NCBI RefSeq assembly: GCF_030272615.1
Contig: NC_081413.1
Coordinates: 15,884,285-15,944,284 of the forward strand
Direction of reading: 5' to 3'
Length of the DNA: 60,000 nt
From: Cryptomeria japonica
Taxonomy: Eukaryota > Streptophyta > Pinopsida > Cupressales > Cupressaceae
The position numbers were made by a program, and so were the translations under genes. The notes below the pieces were generated by a model that was given only the letters and a program-made list of their open reading frames with translations, was not told the DNA's origin and did not search any database. Shown piece by piece: positions 47,026 to 59,840 of this stretch. Position 1 is the stretch's first letter. Each line of letters starts with the position of its first letter.

Positions 47026-48391
47026 ATGGGTAGTGTTAATGATGGCGAACCCAACTGCAAAAATGATAAGGTGCATATCATTGATAATGGTGGGAGTTTG
47101 GAGAATGAGAATATTAATCTGCAAAAGGGCAAACATGAAAAAACCTCCTACAAAATAGTGGTTTCGGATCATTTGGCCCCAATTTGCCCACCTTTTAATA
47201 ATTTTGATGGAAGATTTTGCAGGCATGAGCACATGGATATAGAGAACGGTCTGGGAGGACCCTCAGCCAATGGAGATAGATTTGGAAAAGGTGGTGGCAG
47301 TGTAGCCGATGACCCCAAAGGGGGAGGAAATGGCAAGTCCCTTCCTCTTGGGTTGAAGACCCTCTCCTTGTCTCCTAATGAAGATATGATTAAAGCCATT
47401 AGATCATAGCAGTCGCATTTAAGAAATATTGCTTTTTTTTGTCTGTATGGATAGAGAGTCTTTGTCGTCACATAAAATTTTTTATGAATGGATTGCCAAT
47501 GTCTAGGGTAAGAAGTTAGGTATTCATGTTAACTTTTGCATAGTGATTCAAAAGGGATTATTTGTGGTTCTTTTGAAATCCCATAATATGCAAGATAGGG
47601 TTTTGAAGAAAAAAAATTGGAATGTGGGACATTCTTTGTTTAGGGCATTTCCATGGTCCCCTAAAGGGAATGTCGAGCAGGTTATTGCTCGTTCCTCCCC
47701 TAATTGGGTAGAAATTAAGAACCTTCAACCCAAATTTTGGTCATTCATTCCTCAGATTTTGAAACCTCTGGGTTCGATTCTGCAAGTTGAGGAATCGAGA
47801 ACCACTCTCCCTCACCTGAATGTCGGGAATCTTGTAGCCCTTGATCCTGAGGTTGTCTTTACTGACATTATTTCTTTAGACTTTGAAGATGAGAGCTTTG
47901 CATGGGAATTGTCCATGTTGGGCAATTTGGGGGCTTGTTTTTACTGCAAATTTAATGTGCATGTGAGAAAAAATTACCCTTCTCTTAAAAATTCTCACAT
48001 TGCTAACTTAAACATTACTTCGAAAGGCAATATGAGAAGTGATCCTAGTAAAGTGCAAAACTCTATTAATAAGTCTAAAGAAGGTAATAATCTACTAGTG
48101 GATGACACCTCTGACATTGGCATTGAGAAGGTCAAATTGGGTCTTGATTGCCTGACTGATGATAGTAATGGTAATAAATTTGTTAGCCTCTCTAATCCTC
48201 TGTTTGAGGATGAGTATGAGGTTGTTCATGCCTCTGACATGGATGCCCCTCCCAACACCCTAGTCGGGTGTCACTCAGTACAGGATAATCCTTCTATTTA
48301 TGGTCAAGACAAGGTTGATAATATCCCCCCCCCCCCAAGATTGAATGCTCAACAGCTTGCTCTTGCAAGTATTAAGGAGAATTTTTTTTAA
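47026..48391 (+). pseudogene. LINE ORF1 (RNA-binding protein) remnant
   Basis: The start is ATG 47,026 (MGSVNDGEPN). The first frame closes at 47,407 and a different frame is open from about 47,520 to 48,391, so at least one frameshift is present. Seen: VIQKGLFVVLLKSHNMQDRV and WSFIPQILKPLG match the DUF4283-like region of plant LINE ORF1. CFYCKFNVHVRKNYP near 47,935 is a zinc knuckle whose last Cys is now Tyr. A run of eleven C near 48,326 is a likely slip site. ORF1 proteins coat LINE RNA. Confidence 0.7.
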
Positions 48392-48684
48392 TAAGGAATG
48401 CTTACCAAATCCCCTTTGAGTTGAATATGAGTAACTCCTTACCTGGTATCATGGATTCCATGGTGGATGGATCTTTTGATAAACAAATTGTGCCTTTTGA
48501 AGCAGATGGTATGGCTAACAGTAATTTTGAGCAGTTTATAGAGTTGTTAGTAAAAAGGTTAGGAAGAAAAGGAAAACATCAGACAAACAGTCTCTCTCTA
48601 ATTATAATAGTAAAAAAGGTAATGAAGTGCCAAAATATTTTAATAGGTTGTACAAGAACCAAAAACCCTCCACTAAATAGATTT

Positions 48685-51600
48685 ATGATGATGCACATTC
48701 ATAGTTGGAATGTTAGGGGCTTGGAGATGCCTGACAGAAAATATGTGGTTAGGAAATGGTGTAACATTATCGAGGAGAAAGATATTATTTTTCTCCAAGA
48801 AATCAAAGTGGTAGGGTTCCATGCCTATACTATGTTGAAATTTTTATGGGGTCAAGCCATTGGGTTCCACTCTAATCATGATAGGGGTAAAGGTGGTACT
48901 GTCATTTTGGTTGGTCCCTAAGAGGGCATATAGGATTATTGCTAATGGTGTCTCCCCTTGCCAAAGGGATTTGTGAGTCACCTTCAAAGAGAAGGACAAT
49001 GTTTTTGGTATTTGTAATATATATGCTGCTAGTGACTATAGAGATAGAGCCAGTTTTTGAGATTGGTTGACAATCGGCCTCCCAAATGCTCATTGGAGTT
49101 TTGTGGGTGACTTTAACATGATTGAGCATGGTGAAGATAAAAGTGGTGGCAATAAGAATTGTTGGAAGGGTAATGAACATTTATTTTGGGCCAAGTTCAA
49201 GAGGAGATTTAATCTAGCAGATCCTTTAGAGAGGAAAAAGGGCTTCTTCTCTGATATTTGGTTCACATGGTGTAATAATCAAATTCGTAGGCAGAGAATG
49301 TACTGCATATTGGATAGATTCTATGCAGATGCTTCTCTTTTCTCCTTTTCCTCACAGGGGGTTCAGTCCCCTATTTGTGTTTCTCTTGCTAGTATTTTGG
49401 ATCATTCCCCTATCTTTGTCACTGTAAATCTAGATCTTGACCTCTCTTCTATGATCCGACCTAAGAGGGAGAAAGACTTCAAGCTTAATGTTTCTTTGCT
49501 TAAGAATGAGGATTATGGGGATTCTATTAAGATGGTTTCCCATTTGGCCAAGCTTTGCAATCCTGATCTCAGACCTAGGGAGCAATGGGAGGCTCTCATT
49601 GTTTCTTGGAGGAAAATGTTTTAGATTATTGGTAAGAAGTATGCTATGGATAGGTCTATGGAGGAGTCCTACCTACAGAATAGGCTTAATGGTATTGAGA
49701 AGGAGCTTCAGAGTAAGGGGCATGACCTGGTTTTAGAGGGGGATCTCTCCTCAATCAAGAATCACTTAAGGAAGTTACAACATTTCAAGATCCAAGGGCA
49801 GAGGGTAAGAGCTAAAATGAATTAGCTTAAAGGTGGTGACAAGGGAACCAATTACTTCTTCAATCTTATCAGAGCCAAGAATAAAAGAGAATTTATTAAA
49901 GATATTCAAATCAATAAGACTCTTACCAATGATCTGGTGTCCATTAAGGAGGTTTTCTTCAATTTTTGCAGTGGCTTACTTTCTTCTAAACATGGTGTTA
50001 TGAACTAAGAGGCTCTTGAGAAATGCTCACTGCTAATCCCTAAGAAAGTTTCCTATGAGGAGGCCAATGCTCTGAGTCAAAATATCTCACTTGAGGAGAT
50101 TAAAGTTGTTATCCGTTCACTTGTCAATGGTAAGTCCCTGGGGTTGGATGGGTTACCTATCGAATTCTAGAAGATGCACTCAAAATGGATATGCTTGGAA
50201 CTGTTTGCCCTATATGAATATGTATTTAATCAGGGATCTCTTGGAGAAAACATCAATAGAGGTGTCATTAAACTGCTGCGTAAGGGTGGGGATAAGACAC
50301 TGGTTAAAAACAGGAGGCCTATTACCTTACTAAATATCTCTCACAAGATTGTTGCAAAAGTCTTAGCAAGGAGGATTGTTGGGTTATTAAACAGGCCACT
50401 CACATTGGATTCATTAAAGGTAGATATATCCTGGGAAATTTGGTTATTCGTTGGGAGGCCATTCATTTGGCTAAAGCTGACAAGAAGAATGTTGCAATGA
50501 TTCTTCCGAACTTTGAGAAAGCATACGACAGAATTGAGTGGCCCGTCATTAGAGGGATGTTGCGAGATTTTGGATTTCCCTCATATTTTTGCAGATGGAT
50601 TGATATTCTCTTTAAGGGCTCTTCCACATTCATTGAGGTTAATGGTGAACTCTCTGAACTTATTCCCCTTAAGAGGTCTATCAGACAAGGTTGTCCCATT
50701 GCCCCAACCTTGTTTGTCATTGTTGTCGATGCACTTTTCTTCATTTTGAGAGCTCCTGCCCTTGGTCCTCCTATCAAAGGTCTAACCTTACCTAATTCTG
50801 AGGATCTTATCAATGCCCAATTTGTTGATGATACTGCTTTATTTTGGGTTTTGAATGATGAAAACTTTGATAATGCTATGAATATATTGTAGTTTTTTTG
50901 TTTGGCTTATGTTGCAAAGGTAGCTCCCCACAAATCTACAGTTCTTGGTTTGTTTGATGTTCCTCCAAGTTGGGTTACTTGCAAAGGTTGGCAGTGGGTC
51001 GGATCGAATTCTGTTGTTAGATGTATTGGTATTCCTTTTTCTATCAACCCTTCTATTCAAGATACATGGCTTAGGCTATATTCTAAAATTGGGAGGAAGC
51101 ACTTAAAATGGTAGACTCGTCTTCTTTTCTTGGCTGGAAGAGTGCAAATTATGAAAAAGGTTCTTTCCTCTCATCCCATTTACTATGCCTCAACATGGTT
51201 GTTTGCTAATTATCAAACTAACAAGCTTGAGAAGATCATGAGGGACTTTTTATGGTCTGATGGGATGGGTCACAACAAGAGACATTGTGTGAATTGGGAT
51301 TGGTGTTGCAGACCGAGGACTACGAGTGGATTGGGTATCAAAGACCTTAGGGCCCACGATAATGCTCTAGCTTCTAAATGGATTGTCAAAGCTCTGAATG
51401 GTAATGAACTGTAAAAGGTGTTGATCAGAAATAATATTGAAAGGTCGGTTATTAAAAAAGGCAAAAAATGGAAGACTATCCCTTTATGTGATAATGTTTT
51501 GGGGGACTTCAATATAAAGGTGTTTGGTTCTAATATATTTTCTTCACTATGGAAGACATGGTCACAGGTAAGGAGTTTACTTCCTTCTAAGGGTACTATA

Positions 51601-52398
51601 GGTAATCCTCCTTCATATGCTATTATGGACAGATCTATCAAGTGGGGGGTGAGTTTAAACAATAAACTTCTCGCTCTGACTCAAAGTTGCTCTGCTAAAA
51701 TTTTAAAAGATAAAGGTATTTCTCTAATTAGAAATGTATTGTTTGACAACTAGCTAGGGTCTTGGACAGAGCTCAGTTTTAAATATGGGATTCCTCTTTC
51801 ACAGAAGAAAACATATTCTCTTATTGTTAAAGCTACTTGTTGTCTTTTCCCTAGAAAGGTTTTGGATACTGATTCTTTTTTGAAGCAACTAAAATGGTTG
51901 GATGGCTCTCCTTTTTTGGACATGTCTACTAAGCAAATCTACATGATGTTGAAAAATGATTACTCTATCTTCACTCGAGTCAATCAATGTTGGGGTCTCA
52001 ACTAGCTTAAGTCCAGGTGGCAATTTGTTTTTGATTTTTTTTGGCATTCCCCCATTGATCCTAAGAAATCTTATTTTAGATGGCTTTTACTTCTTAAAAA
52101 GTTAGCAGTACGTTCTTTTCTATCTGTTGTGGGTCTTGAATATATTAGGTGTGGAGTGTGCAATGTTCAGGAGTCTTTTGAACATTTGTTTTTTGAATGT
52201 GAGTTTGCCTGTGGTGTGTGGTCCATTTTCCTTGGTTCTCCCATTGTCTGGAATTGTCGACCTAGTCCTTCTTGGAGTGAAATCCTTGTTGGCTTTGTGG
52301 AATCCTTTGGTCTTAGTTTGAACCAGTTATGGTTCGTCTTGTCTTGTGAAATCTTTTGGTTTCTCTGGAAAGAAAGAAATGGAGAAGTATTATAAAAC
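48685..52398 (+). pseudogene. LINE ORF2 (endonuclease-reverse transcriptase) remnant
   Basis: ATG near 48,685 (MMMHIHSWNVRGL). The endonuclease motifs are SWNVRGL, FLQEIK, GDFNMIEHG (49,108) and LDHSPIFV (49,400, where SDH is now LDH). RT motifs follow: RRPITLLN (50,310), MILPNFEKAYDRIEW (50,500, catalytic Asp now Asn), IRQGCPIAP (50,680) and FVDDTALF (50,823). The C-terminal zf-RVT region shows CGVCNVQESFEHLFFEC (52,150-52,200). Several frameshifts and stops (for example 48,919, 49,622, 50,890 and 52,393) break it. Known: ORF2 nicks target DNA and copies LINE RNA in place. Confidence 0.85.
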
Positions 52399-52709
52399 AA
52401 GAGGAGGAGGCTTATTGGGTTTAATATTAAACTCACACACTTTTACATTATGTCTCAGGTTTTTGTTGTTCTTGAGATCTCGAAAGATAGGTTCATGATT
52501 CTGGTCTGGGAGGGTCTTCTTCATATTTGCAAGGCGGATATCCAGTCTGTTCAATATTTCAAGAAGTACATGGATATGTTACACCCAAAGGAAATTGATG
52601 CATTGGTACAGTATATGCAGAGGCTCAATATTGAAGATGCAGATGGTCCTTCTCCTAGGACTGGGGAGAATGTTCCTTGTGCTCATTGACTAGTATTTTG
52701 GGCTATATC

Positions 52710-53458
52710 CGTAGACACCTAAAATTGTCATGTCGAATCAAATAAATATCTTTATTTATTTAATTACTTTAGCCTAATTCTTTTATTAATTAAATAAATA
52801 TTTATTTAATTAATTAATTCATTTATCCTCTTCTAGCCTTATTTCTCATTTAAATAAATACTTTTATCTACTTAATTTATCCTTTTCTTAAATTAAATAA
52901 ATATTTTATTTATTTAATTGATCCCACTTCTTCTATTAATTAAATAAATCTTTATTTATTTAATTAATTCATTAGCCTTTTCTATCCATGACACATGTCA
53001 TTCATCTCTTAATTCCTACACTACCTACCCTCTAATCATAACCGACCATTTATCTTTTACACCTCTTAATTTTATCCCTCCATTTCGTATAGTGTCTTCT
53101 ATATAAGGAGATGTTTCCTTCATTATCAACCTAGTTGATTACTCGACTACACTATGCTTTTGAACTTTCATATGCGATCAAGCCTACTTGCAACCACATT
53201 TCCATTCTTTGTTGAGCTCTTGTGCACACATAAAATATGAGAGCAAATATATCAAGCAAGATCAATGGAGATAGGAAGAATGAAGATTCAAACCCTATTG
53301 GAAATGTGATGGTATAATCTTTGTGATTTTATTTGATTTGCATTGTCTTAGGTAATCTTCATATGTTATGGGGGATCTTTGTTGTTGTTAGGCTAGGGTT
53401 TTGTGGTTGAATTCATTTAGTCTTTGAATATTGTTGTTTCCACTTTTCACCATATACA
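52710..53458 (+). repeat. Gypsy-2 5' LTR (749 bp)
   Basis: It begins CGTAGACACC (expected TG, first base changed) and ends ATATACA just before the PBS. U3 (52,740-52,975) is packed with AAATAAATA / TATTTATTTAATTAATT repeats that can fold back on each other. The TATA box TATATAAGG is at 53,100-53,108. The other LTR is not in the window, so the limits rest on the PBS and end bases. Confidence 0.75.
53100..53108 (+). promoter_or_regulatory. Gypsy-2 LTR TATA box
   Basis: TATATAAGG, canonical, about 390 bases into the LTR, after the AT-rich fold-back repeats. Confidence 0.65.
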
Positions 53459-53460
53459 TT

Positions 53461-53482
53461 TTGGCACGCCCGGTGGGACTCT
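53461..53482 (+). other. Gypsy-2 primer-binding region
   Basis: TTTGGCACGCCCGGTGGGAC, the sequence usually found right after the 5' LTR in Tat/Athila-type plant gypsy elements. I did not assign the tRNA. Confidence 0.65.
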
Positions 53483-55712
53483 TGTCCTATTTGCATTTAA
53501 CATCTTTTGTTTCAGATTTTGTGTTTTTGAAGTTGCAGATCTGACATTTCCGACAACATTTTTGACATTGTCGCGTTTGCGCACTCTCAGATCGCGTTTT
53601 TACCTCTTTGTCATGTCTGTGACATCTGGAATCTCGTTTGTGACCTCAACATTTTTTATTTTATTTTTGTAGATTCCAGGAAACGCGTCTGTGTTCCCTA
53701 ATAGCATCTGTGAGGCTTCTAGGCGCGTCTGTGTTGGCAGGTCGCGTCTGTGTTCGGGAGCCACGTTTGTGTCATATATAGGCATGTTTGTATGTTTATA
53801 TAGCGTTTGTGTCACTATCAGTTATGTCTGTGTTCATCTTTGTTACATTTCAGTTTCAATTGATTCAGTTTTTCATCATTTGAATTTTAGATCTAGTTTA
53901 TATTGAGCTAACATCTTCAAATCTAGCTAACAAAATTGGTGCAGCTTGTCTTGAAAGCAAAATCATCTTGTCGAAGGCCCCTATTTCACAAAGTCTTTTG
54001 GATCTAAAATTTACCTAACTTGTGTGCTTGTAGGAAGGGATGACCATTTGAAACAATCCAAACTACTAACAGATCTTTGTTGCAGGACCTTGGCAATGGT
54101 TTTTGATCTTTCATTGTGTGCCTTGTTTTCATACATTAGCAAACACTTCAATTGGTGCACTAAAATTGAACCAGTGTCCTTTGTGTCTTGGGCAATAGGC
54201 TCTTTTTGTTTCATCTTTAGAGGGCATGTCTCCTTGTGTGGTCATTAGGACTACTAGTGAGGAGAGAACGTCCCAAGTGGTAGCGAGGAAAACCCACCTC
54301 TTTTGAACCACTATAAACAACTGTATTCATGGTGAAAACTATGGATAACATGTGTTGATTAGTTCATACCGACACTGTGTCTCCCCATAAACCCGTTTGA
54401 TCAAATTTATTTGATCAGTTGTAGGGCGTAACCCTACCAGCTAGGAGCCTTCTGTATTTATAGAGCTGAAAGTGTCGCATGTATGGCCACACGAGTAGAT
54501 GCCCCTTACTAGCACCTTTTTGTTTTAGAATCCAAAATCCTTCTAGTTGTTAGGGCAGGAGGTCGGACCTCTGGTAGCGGCCCACACACATACGGTTCTT
54601 AGTAGAGATACAAAGTTTGTCACAGGGAGTTTTCGTGGGGACTGATGTCTGGCTGCCCTGAGAAGTGAGTGCCAAGGGTGGAGCCAGTGGGATCAAGCAT
54701 CTAAGTATTCGTTCTGAATAGCATAGCCTCGGGGGAAACTCCATGTGGGATCAACAACTATTGTCCTGGCCAACCATAAGAATTGTGCTTGTCTTATTTT
54801 GAACAATCAAACATTCAAGACCAAACAGCAAAACATTGTGTCTTATTTGTCTTCAAGTGTATGCAAAATAATTTTACATCAAACAACACACTTTTCTTTG
54901 AGTCATTTTGATTATAAACACTTGCAAACATTGAGTCTTCATCAACACCGTGTCCTCTTGTCACGAAAAAAAAGTCAAACATCCAGATTTGGTCACAACA
55001 AACAACTTCACACATTGGAAAAATTGCACAAAATCTCCAGAAACGCGTTTGTGTCTGACAGAACTGCGTCTGTGTCATATAACCACATTTGTGAAGGGCA
55101 GAAACGCATCTGTGTCTTTGAGAAACTTTGTATTTACAACATCTCAGAAATGCGCCTGTGTCTGACAGAATAGCGTATGTGTCATTTAAGCGCATCTGTG
55201 AAGTATACAGGCACGTCTATGTTCAAAATTGAAAATCTTTTACAATCCAGCAAACAAGAACAGTCAGTTTCAGACTTATTGAGCTTCCTAGGTATCTCTC
55301 TAGGTTTTCATCTAGCATTCAACCTATCTTTGAGTCTCATAAAGTCCATCATTCCTTTACACCTTACATTACATTCACATTTGTCTAAACTTGAGTCAAA
55401 AGGTCACTTGCTTGTCCTCATCATACTTTGTCAACACACTACATACAACAACATTTTGCTAAGTGGTCCCTCATCAAGGTCTTTCACCTTTGGGTCGCAT
55501 TTGGTCTTACTTAGAGTCAAGGTCAACTTACCTCATCAAGAGAAACTATCATCTCTTTGGAAGTCACACCTACTCTACTACATACATACTTGGTCTTACA
55601 CTTTGGACATTGCAAGTACACTTCAAATTCATTTACATTTCATCCAACTCTTGGTCTTCCATACTCTTTCCATTTTCATCTAGTCTCTCACATCTTGGTC
55701 AATACCTAGTTC
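53483..55712 (+). other. Gypsy-2 untranslated leader with two GCGTCTGTGT motif clusters
   Basis: There is no coding frame of note. The motif GCGTCTGTGT and close variants (CGCGTTTGTGT, GCATCTGTG, CGTTTGTGTC) occur about ten times at 53,565-53,835 and about ten times at 55,040-55,215, often 20-25 bases apart. Between them (54,250-54,780) is a block with GGGGGAAACTCCATGTGGGA, typical of long gypsy leaders. Confidence 0.6.
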
Positions 55713-58700
55713 ATGGTTGAAACCCGTTCCCAAAAATCTAGGAGAGAAGCTAAAAAGGCTCAAGATTCCGCAAATATGAATTCCTATGAGTATGACAATG
55801 ATATCTTTTTCAATTATGATCATACTACATTATTTGACATGGATGCCTATAGAAACATTCCAAATGTTGAGAACATGGACACTGTAAGCAACAATGATAC
55901 ACACAATGACAATATGGACAACTTTTCCGTACATTCAGCAGAAGTGGAAGACTCCATTATGGATCCTTGTTTTAATCAATTGGTTGAGGAAATAATGAGG
56001 AGAGATAGACAATATTTCTTATAAATGATGGCACAAAGTGGAGCCAAGATCCCTCATGATTTTGACATGTCTCAAATAATGGAAAATCGATCTTTGCAAC
56101 AACCTCACCTCAACATGGATCAAAGGAGGCCTAACAGTGGAGGCAATAGAGGACCACATATGGTTCCTGAATCACCACCATCTTTGTTTCAAAAACTTGA
56201 CGTCCCATACACACACGGTCAAGCTTATGATACTCACTTTTGTAGACCATTATGGAAGTCTTATGCAGAAAAATATGCTCAATCACATTGCAATGTTAAG
56301 GACCAACCACCAAAGCAATTGGATATCCAAAGCCATGTTCAAAATTTGGACACAAGGAAACCCCACGTCAAATTTGGGGGCAACACACTAGAACAAACTC
56401 ATGACATGCCTATAGAGTATGGTATACATGGACAAAGCAGATATTCCATTCTTCACCATGACTCTATACCAAGTGGTCCTTATACGCATACACAACATCA
56501 TTATAGACCTCCTCCATATGAACATGTGTATGATTAATACCATCTATATATGCAACATGCTCCTCCTCCATCCAGTGGTTCTGGCATGGGGTATGGTCCA
56601 AGAAGTCGGTATCCACCTAAGAATAATTTGGAACAGAAAATCAAGGACTTACAAAAGAAAATGAAGGACACAAATACACCGAAGCCAACTTACACAATGA
56701 GAGACATATGTCCCTATCCATTTGACAAAAGCATTCCAATGCCTCCATTTCCTACACACTTTGTGACACCTAAGTTTGATAAGTATAGAGGAAAAGGGTA
56801 TCCTAAGGCACATATAAGATAGTTTTTCATAGCTTGCATTGAGGCAGTAGCAGAAGAGACATATTTGATGAGATTATTCCCACAAAGCTTGGGTGATCAA
56901 GCTATGGAATGGTTCTCCCAACTCCCACCTAGAATTAAGTCATGGGGTGACTTAGCAAAGGCATTTATTCAACATTTCTCATATAACATAGAGACAGACA
57001 TACCAGTCACTACCTTGTGCAACACCGAGCAAAAGGATGGAGAATCTTTTTCATCATTTTTACAAAGATGGAGAAATCTAGCCAACAAATGCTCTTGTGA
57101 AATTCCACGGAAACAAATGGTAGAGATGTTCACCCAAAATGTTAACAAAGACATTGGTTATGACCTAAGAAAAGCTTGTTTGTCCACCTTTAAGGACGTC
57201 ATTGAAAAAGACTTAGCGATAGAAAAGGTCCTAATTGAGCAAGGAGTAATTAAGATATTCAAAGAAAACAAAGATGACTTTAAAGGAAAAGATAAGCCAA
57301 GATTTTGGAATAAAAACAAGAACACGATCAATGATGGTATTGTTGATGCCAATACAGTGTGACCCAAAATCATTTTTTCTGGATCAAGCTCTACAAACAA
57401 TCAAGTGAATACTCAAACAACTTCAAAGTCATGAAGGAAGTACACCCCATTGGGAGAACCACTAGAATCAGTTTTCAAGAAGCTAGTGGCAAACAAGATA
57501 ATAACAATTCCAGATTTGCTTCCATATGAGCCAAAGGTTAAACCAAATTGGTGGAATGATGATGAGTATTGTGAATTTCATAAGAGCAAGGGTCATAAGA
57601 CGGTAAATTGCCATCGACTGAAGAACATCATACAAGATCTCATTGATAGAGGTGACATTGAGATTGAAGGACACTCATCCAACTAAGAACATGAAATGTT
57701 TAAAGAACCATTCCCAAAACATGACAAGGGAAAAGCTAAAGCCACAGATGACCAGACCAACTATACTAGAGCATCACATAACTATGATTCAACTATCAAT
57801 CACATTTTAATGGACAATTATGTCTCTACCATTATCATCAAGGACAAAACACCTGAGAATTCTACCCAAAGACCCAAGATTGTCCTGAAAGGAATTGGGT
57901 CTTCTTTCGAACCTACCTCTCAATGCAATGTTACAACTCGTCAAGGTAAATTCACTTTGCAAGGTGTTCCAGCCAAAAACACCGCTTCTTCGTCAACCAA
58001 ACCTGAGTATGACCTTTTAGAATAGTTAGGGAAGACACTCGCGCTTATCTCAATCCTTGAGCTCTTATGCATATCCCCCACACATAAAGCTATTATTGAA
58101 AAAATCATGAGAGACACTTATGTCCCTGCTGATCTGAATGTGGACCAGTTTCAAGCCATGGTGGGATACCTTTCCATTCCACACTCCCTTACATTCACAG
58201 AAGCCAATGACGCCTCTGTGAGTCAGCCACATAATGCACCTTTACACATTGAAGCCTTCATACACAAACATCGAATAAAACGAGTCCTGATAGATGGAGG
58301 AGCAGGTCTAAACATTTGTACATTGAGCACTATTAAACAATTGGGATATTCAGATAAAGCTGTGAATTCTACAAACAAAATTACCATCAAGGCATATGAT
58401 GATGAAGAGCGTTCATCCAAAGGCACAATCACCTTGCCTCTCAGAGTTGGGCCGGTTACAAAGGATGTGGTTGGTCAAGTCCTAGACCTGGATCTCACAT
58501 ACAATATATAACTAGGACGCCCTTGGATTCATGAAATGAGGGCAGTTCCATCTACATATCATCGATGTATCAAGTTTCCACACAATGGAGTTGAAGTGAC
58601 CATCAAATTTGACCCAAATCCATTTATATATTGCAATAACCTACGAGCAAGATCAGAAATAACAATCCCAGTCAATCGAGAAGTTCCATCCTCGACATAT

Positions 58701-59840
58701 GTGGATCCAGAATCCTTGAAACCTTCGACATCCAAACAAGAAGAGCTCAAAGAAAGGTTCAAGATTAAAGACATGGGATGTGGTGAGTATATCTTTCATG
58801 TTGATCAACTCCCAATATCTCCTAAGACATTCATTCAACAGGAACAACCTACAAACAATTTACAATATCAAGGAATTGGGTACGAAGCACCTAGTGTTGT
58901 GGCTACTAAGTCTGAATGCAAATATCCTATAGTGGTGCAAGCATCTCTTGATATCAATAGTCCTAAGAGTGGTTCCAGCGAAGAATCTATCGAGCATATC
59001 GCCAACCCTCTTGAGAACTCACATAGCTTTACCATTTCATCCACTCATTCCATTTCCACTACACTCCCAGACTTGGATCAACAAGAATCACAAAAGGCCT
59101 TATTAATTGGGGATCAAAAATCAAGTTTTGAAAATAAAAATTTAAAAGTCAAAAATAAAGAAAAGTCCTTTAGTCCAAATCAAAATCAAAAGCTATTGGA
59201 CTCTGCAAAAATCAAAGTCAAGGATAAAAATCCTATGAAGCAAAAAGAACAAGAGTTGATCTCCGCTAATACCAAAATAACTGGGGGCAAAAGTTCTACA
59301 ATTTTAAGTCAAAAAGCATACTTGTCGATCCTAAGTTTCCATCATGCAATCCTACTTTCACTTATTTTCACAATCATAAGCCTTCATAACTCATCCACTT
59401 GTTCCACACATCTTTTCCCGTCTAGAGATACATCATGGACCTTTATTGGAGCTTCCTCGAAGGACTTTGTTACCAAGGGTGCCCAAACTTCTTTAGGTGA
59501 CACGCATACGGGCCTATGTAGTCCGCACACTAGTAATTCTATCTCAGTTCCTTCATCAAGGAAGACAGTCACTTGAGCTACACATCATTCAGTCAAGGAA
59601 CAATCCAGCTATAATCACAAGGTGAAGTCTCATACATTTGAGGTGGGTGACTTAATTCTCAAGGAGAATTCTAAAAATTAGCAAGACAGAGAGAAGACGG
59701 GAAAATTCAAACCAAATTAGCTTGGTCCTTACATCATCACAACTACCTATGGATCTGGTGCATATCAGCTCTCAACTCCAGATGGCGAACCTTTGGAGGA
59801 TCCTATCAACAACATGCACCTTCGCAAGTTTTACACATAG
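55713..59840 (+). pseudogene. Gypsy-2 gag-protease fused to the integrase tail, one frame with nonsense codons only
   Basis: A single reading frame runs from ATG 55,713 (MVETRSQKSRREAKK) to 59,840. It is broken by about ten stops and no frameshift. Gag core: 56,865-57,300 (LGDQAMEWFSQLPPRIKSW, FSSFLQRWRNLANKC). Zinc-finger-like C..H...GH....C: 57,570-57,615 (YCEFHKSKGHKTVNC). Protease: 58,270-58,330 (RVLIDGGAGLN), then LGRPWIHEMRAVPSTYH at 58,510. A Ser-rich linker (58,950-59,300) and a hydrophobic stretch (LSILSFHHAILLSLIFTIIS, about 59,320-59,380) follow. After 59,577 come EVGDLILKENSKN and LGPYIITTTYGSGAYQLS, the integrase C-terminal (GPY/F-like) part. At least seven stops sit where Gln or Trp is expected (57,684, 58,023, 59,679 and 59,718 among them). 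Confidence 0.85.

Larger units (their letters stand above)
46740..52709 (+). mobile_element. Decayed L1-type LINE
   Basis: Two coding regions in LINE order: ORF1 (47,026-48,391) and ORF2 with endonuclease, reverse transcriptase and zf-RVT (48,685-52,398). The 5' limit is approximate. The 3' end has no poly(A) tail because the Gypsy-2 LTR begins at 52,710, so the LINE is probably cut by that insertion and may resume beyond the window. Confidence 0.8.
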
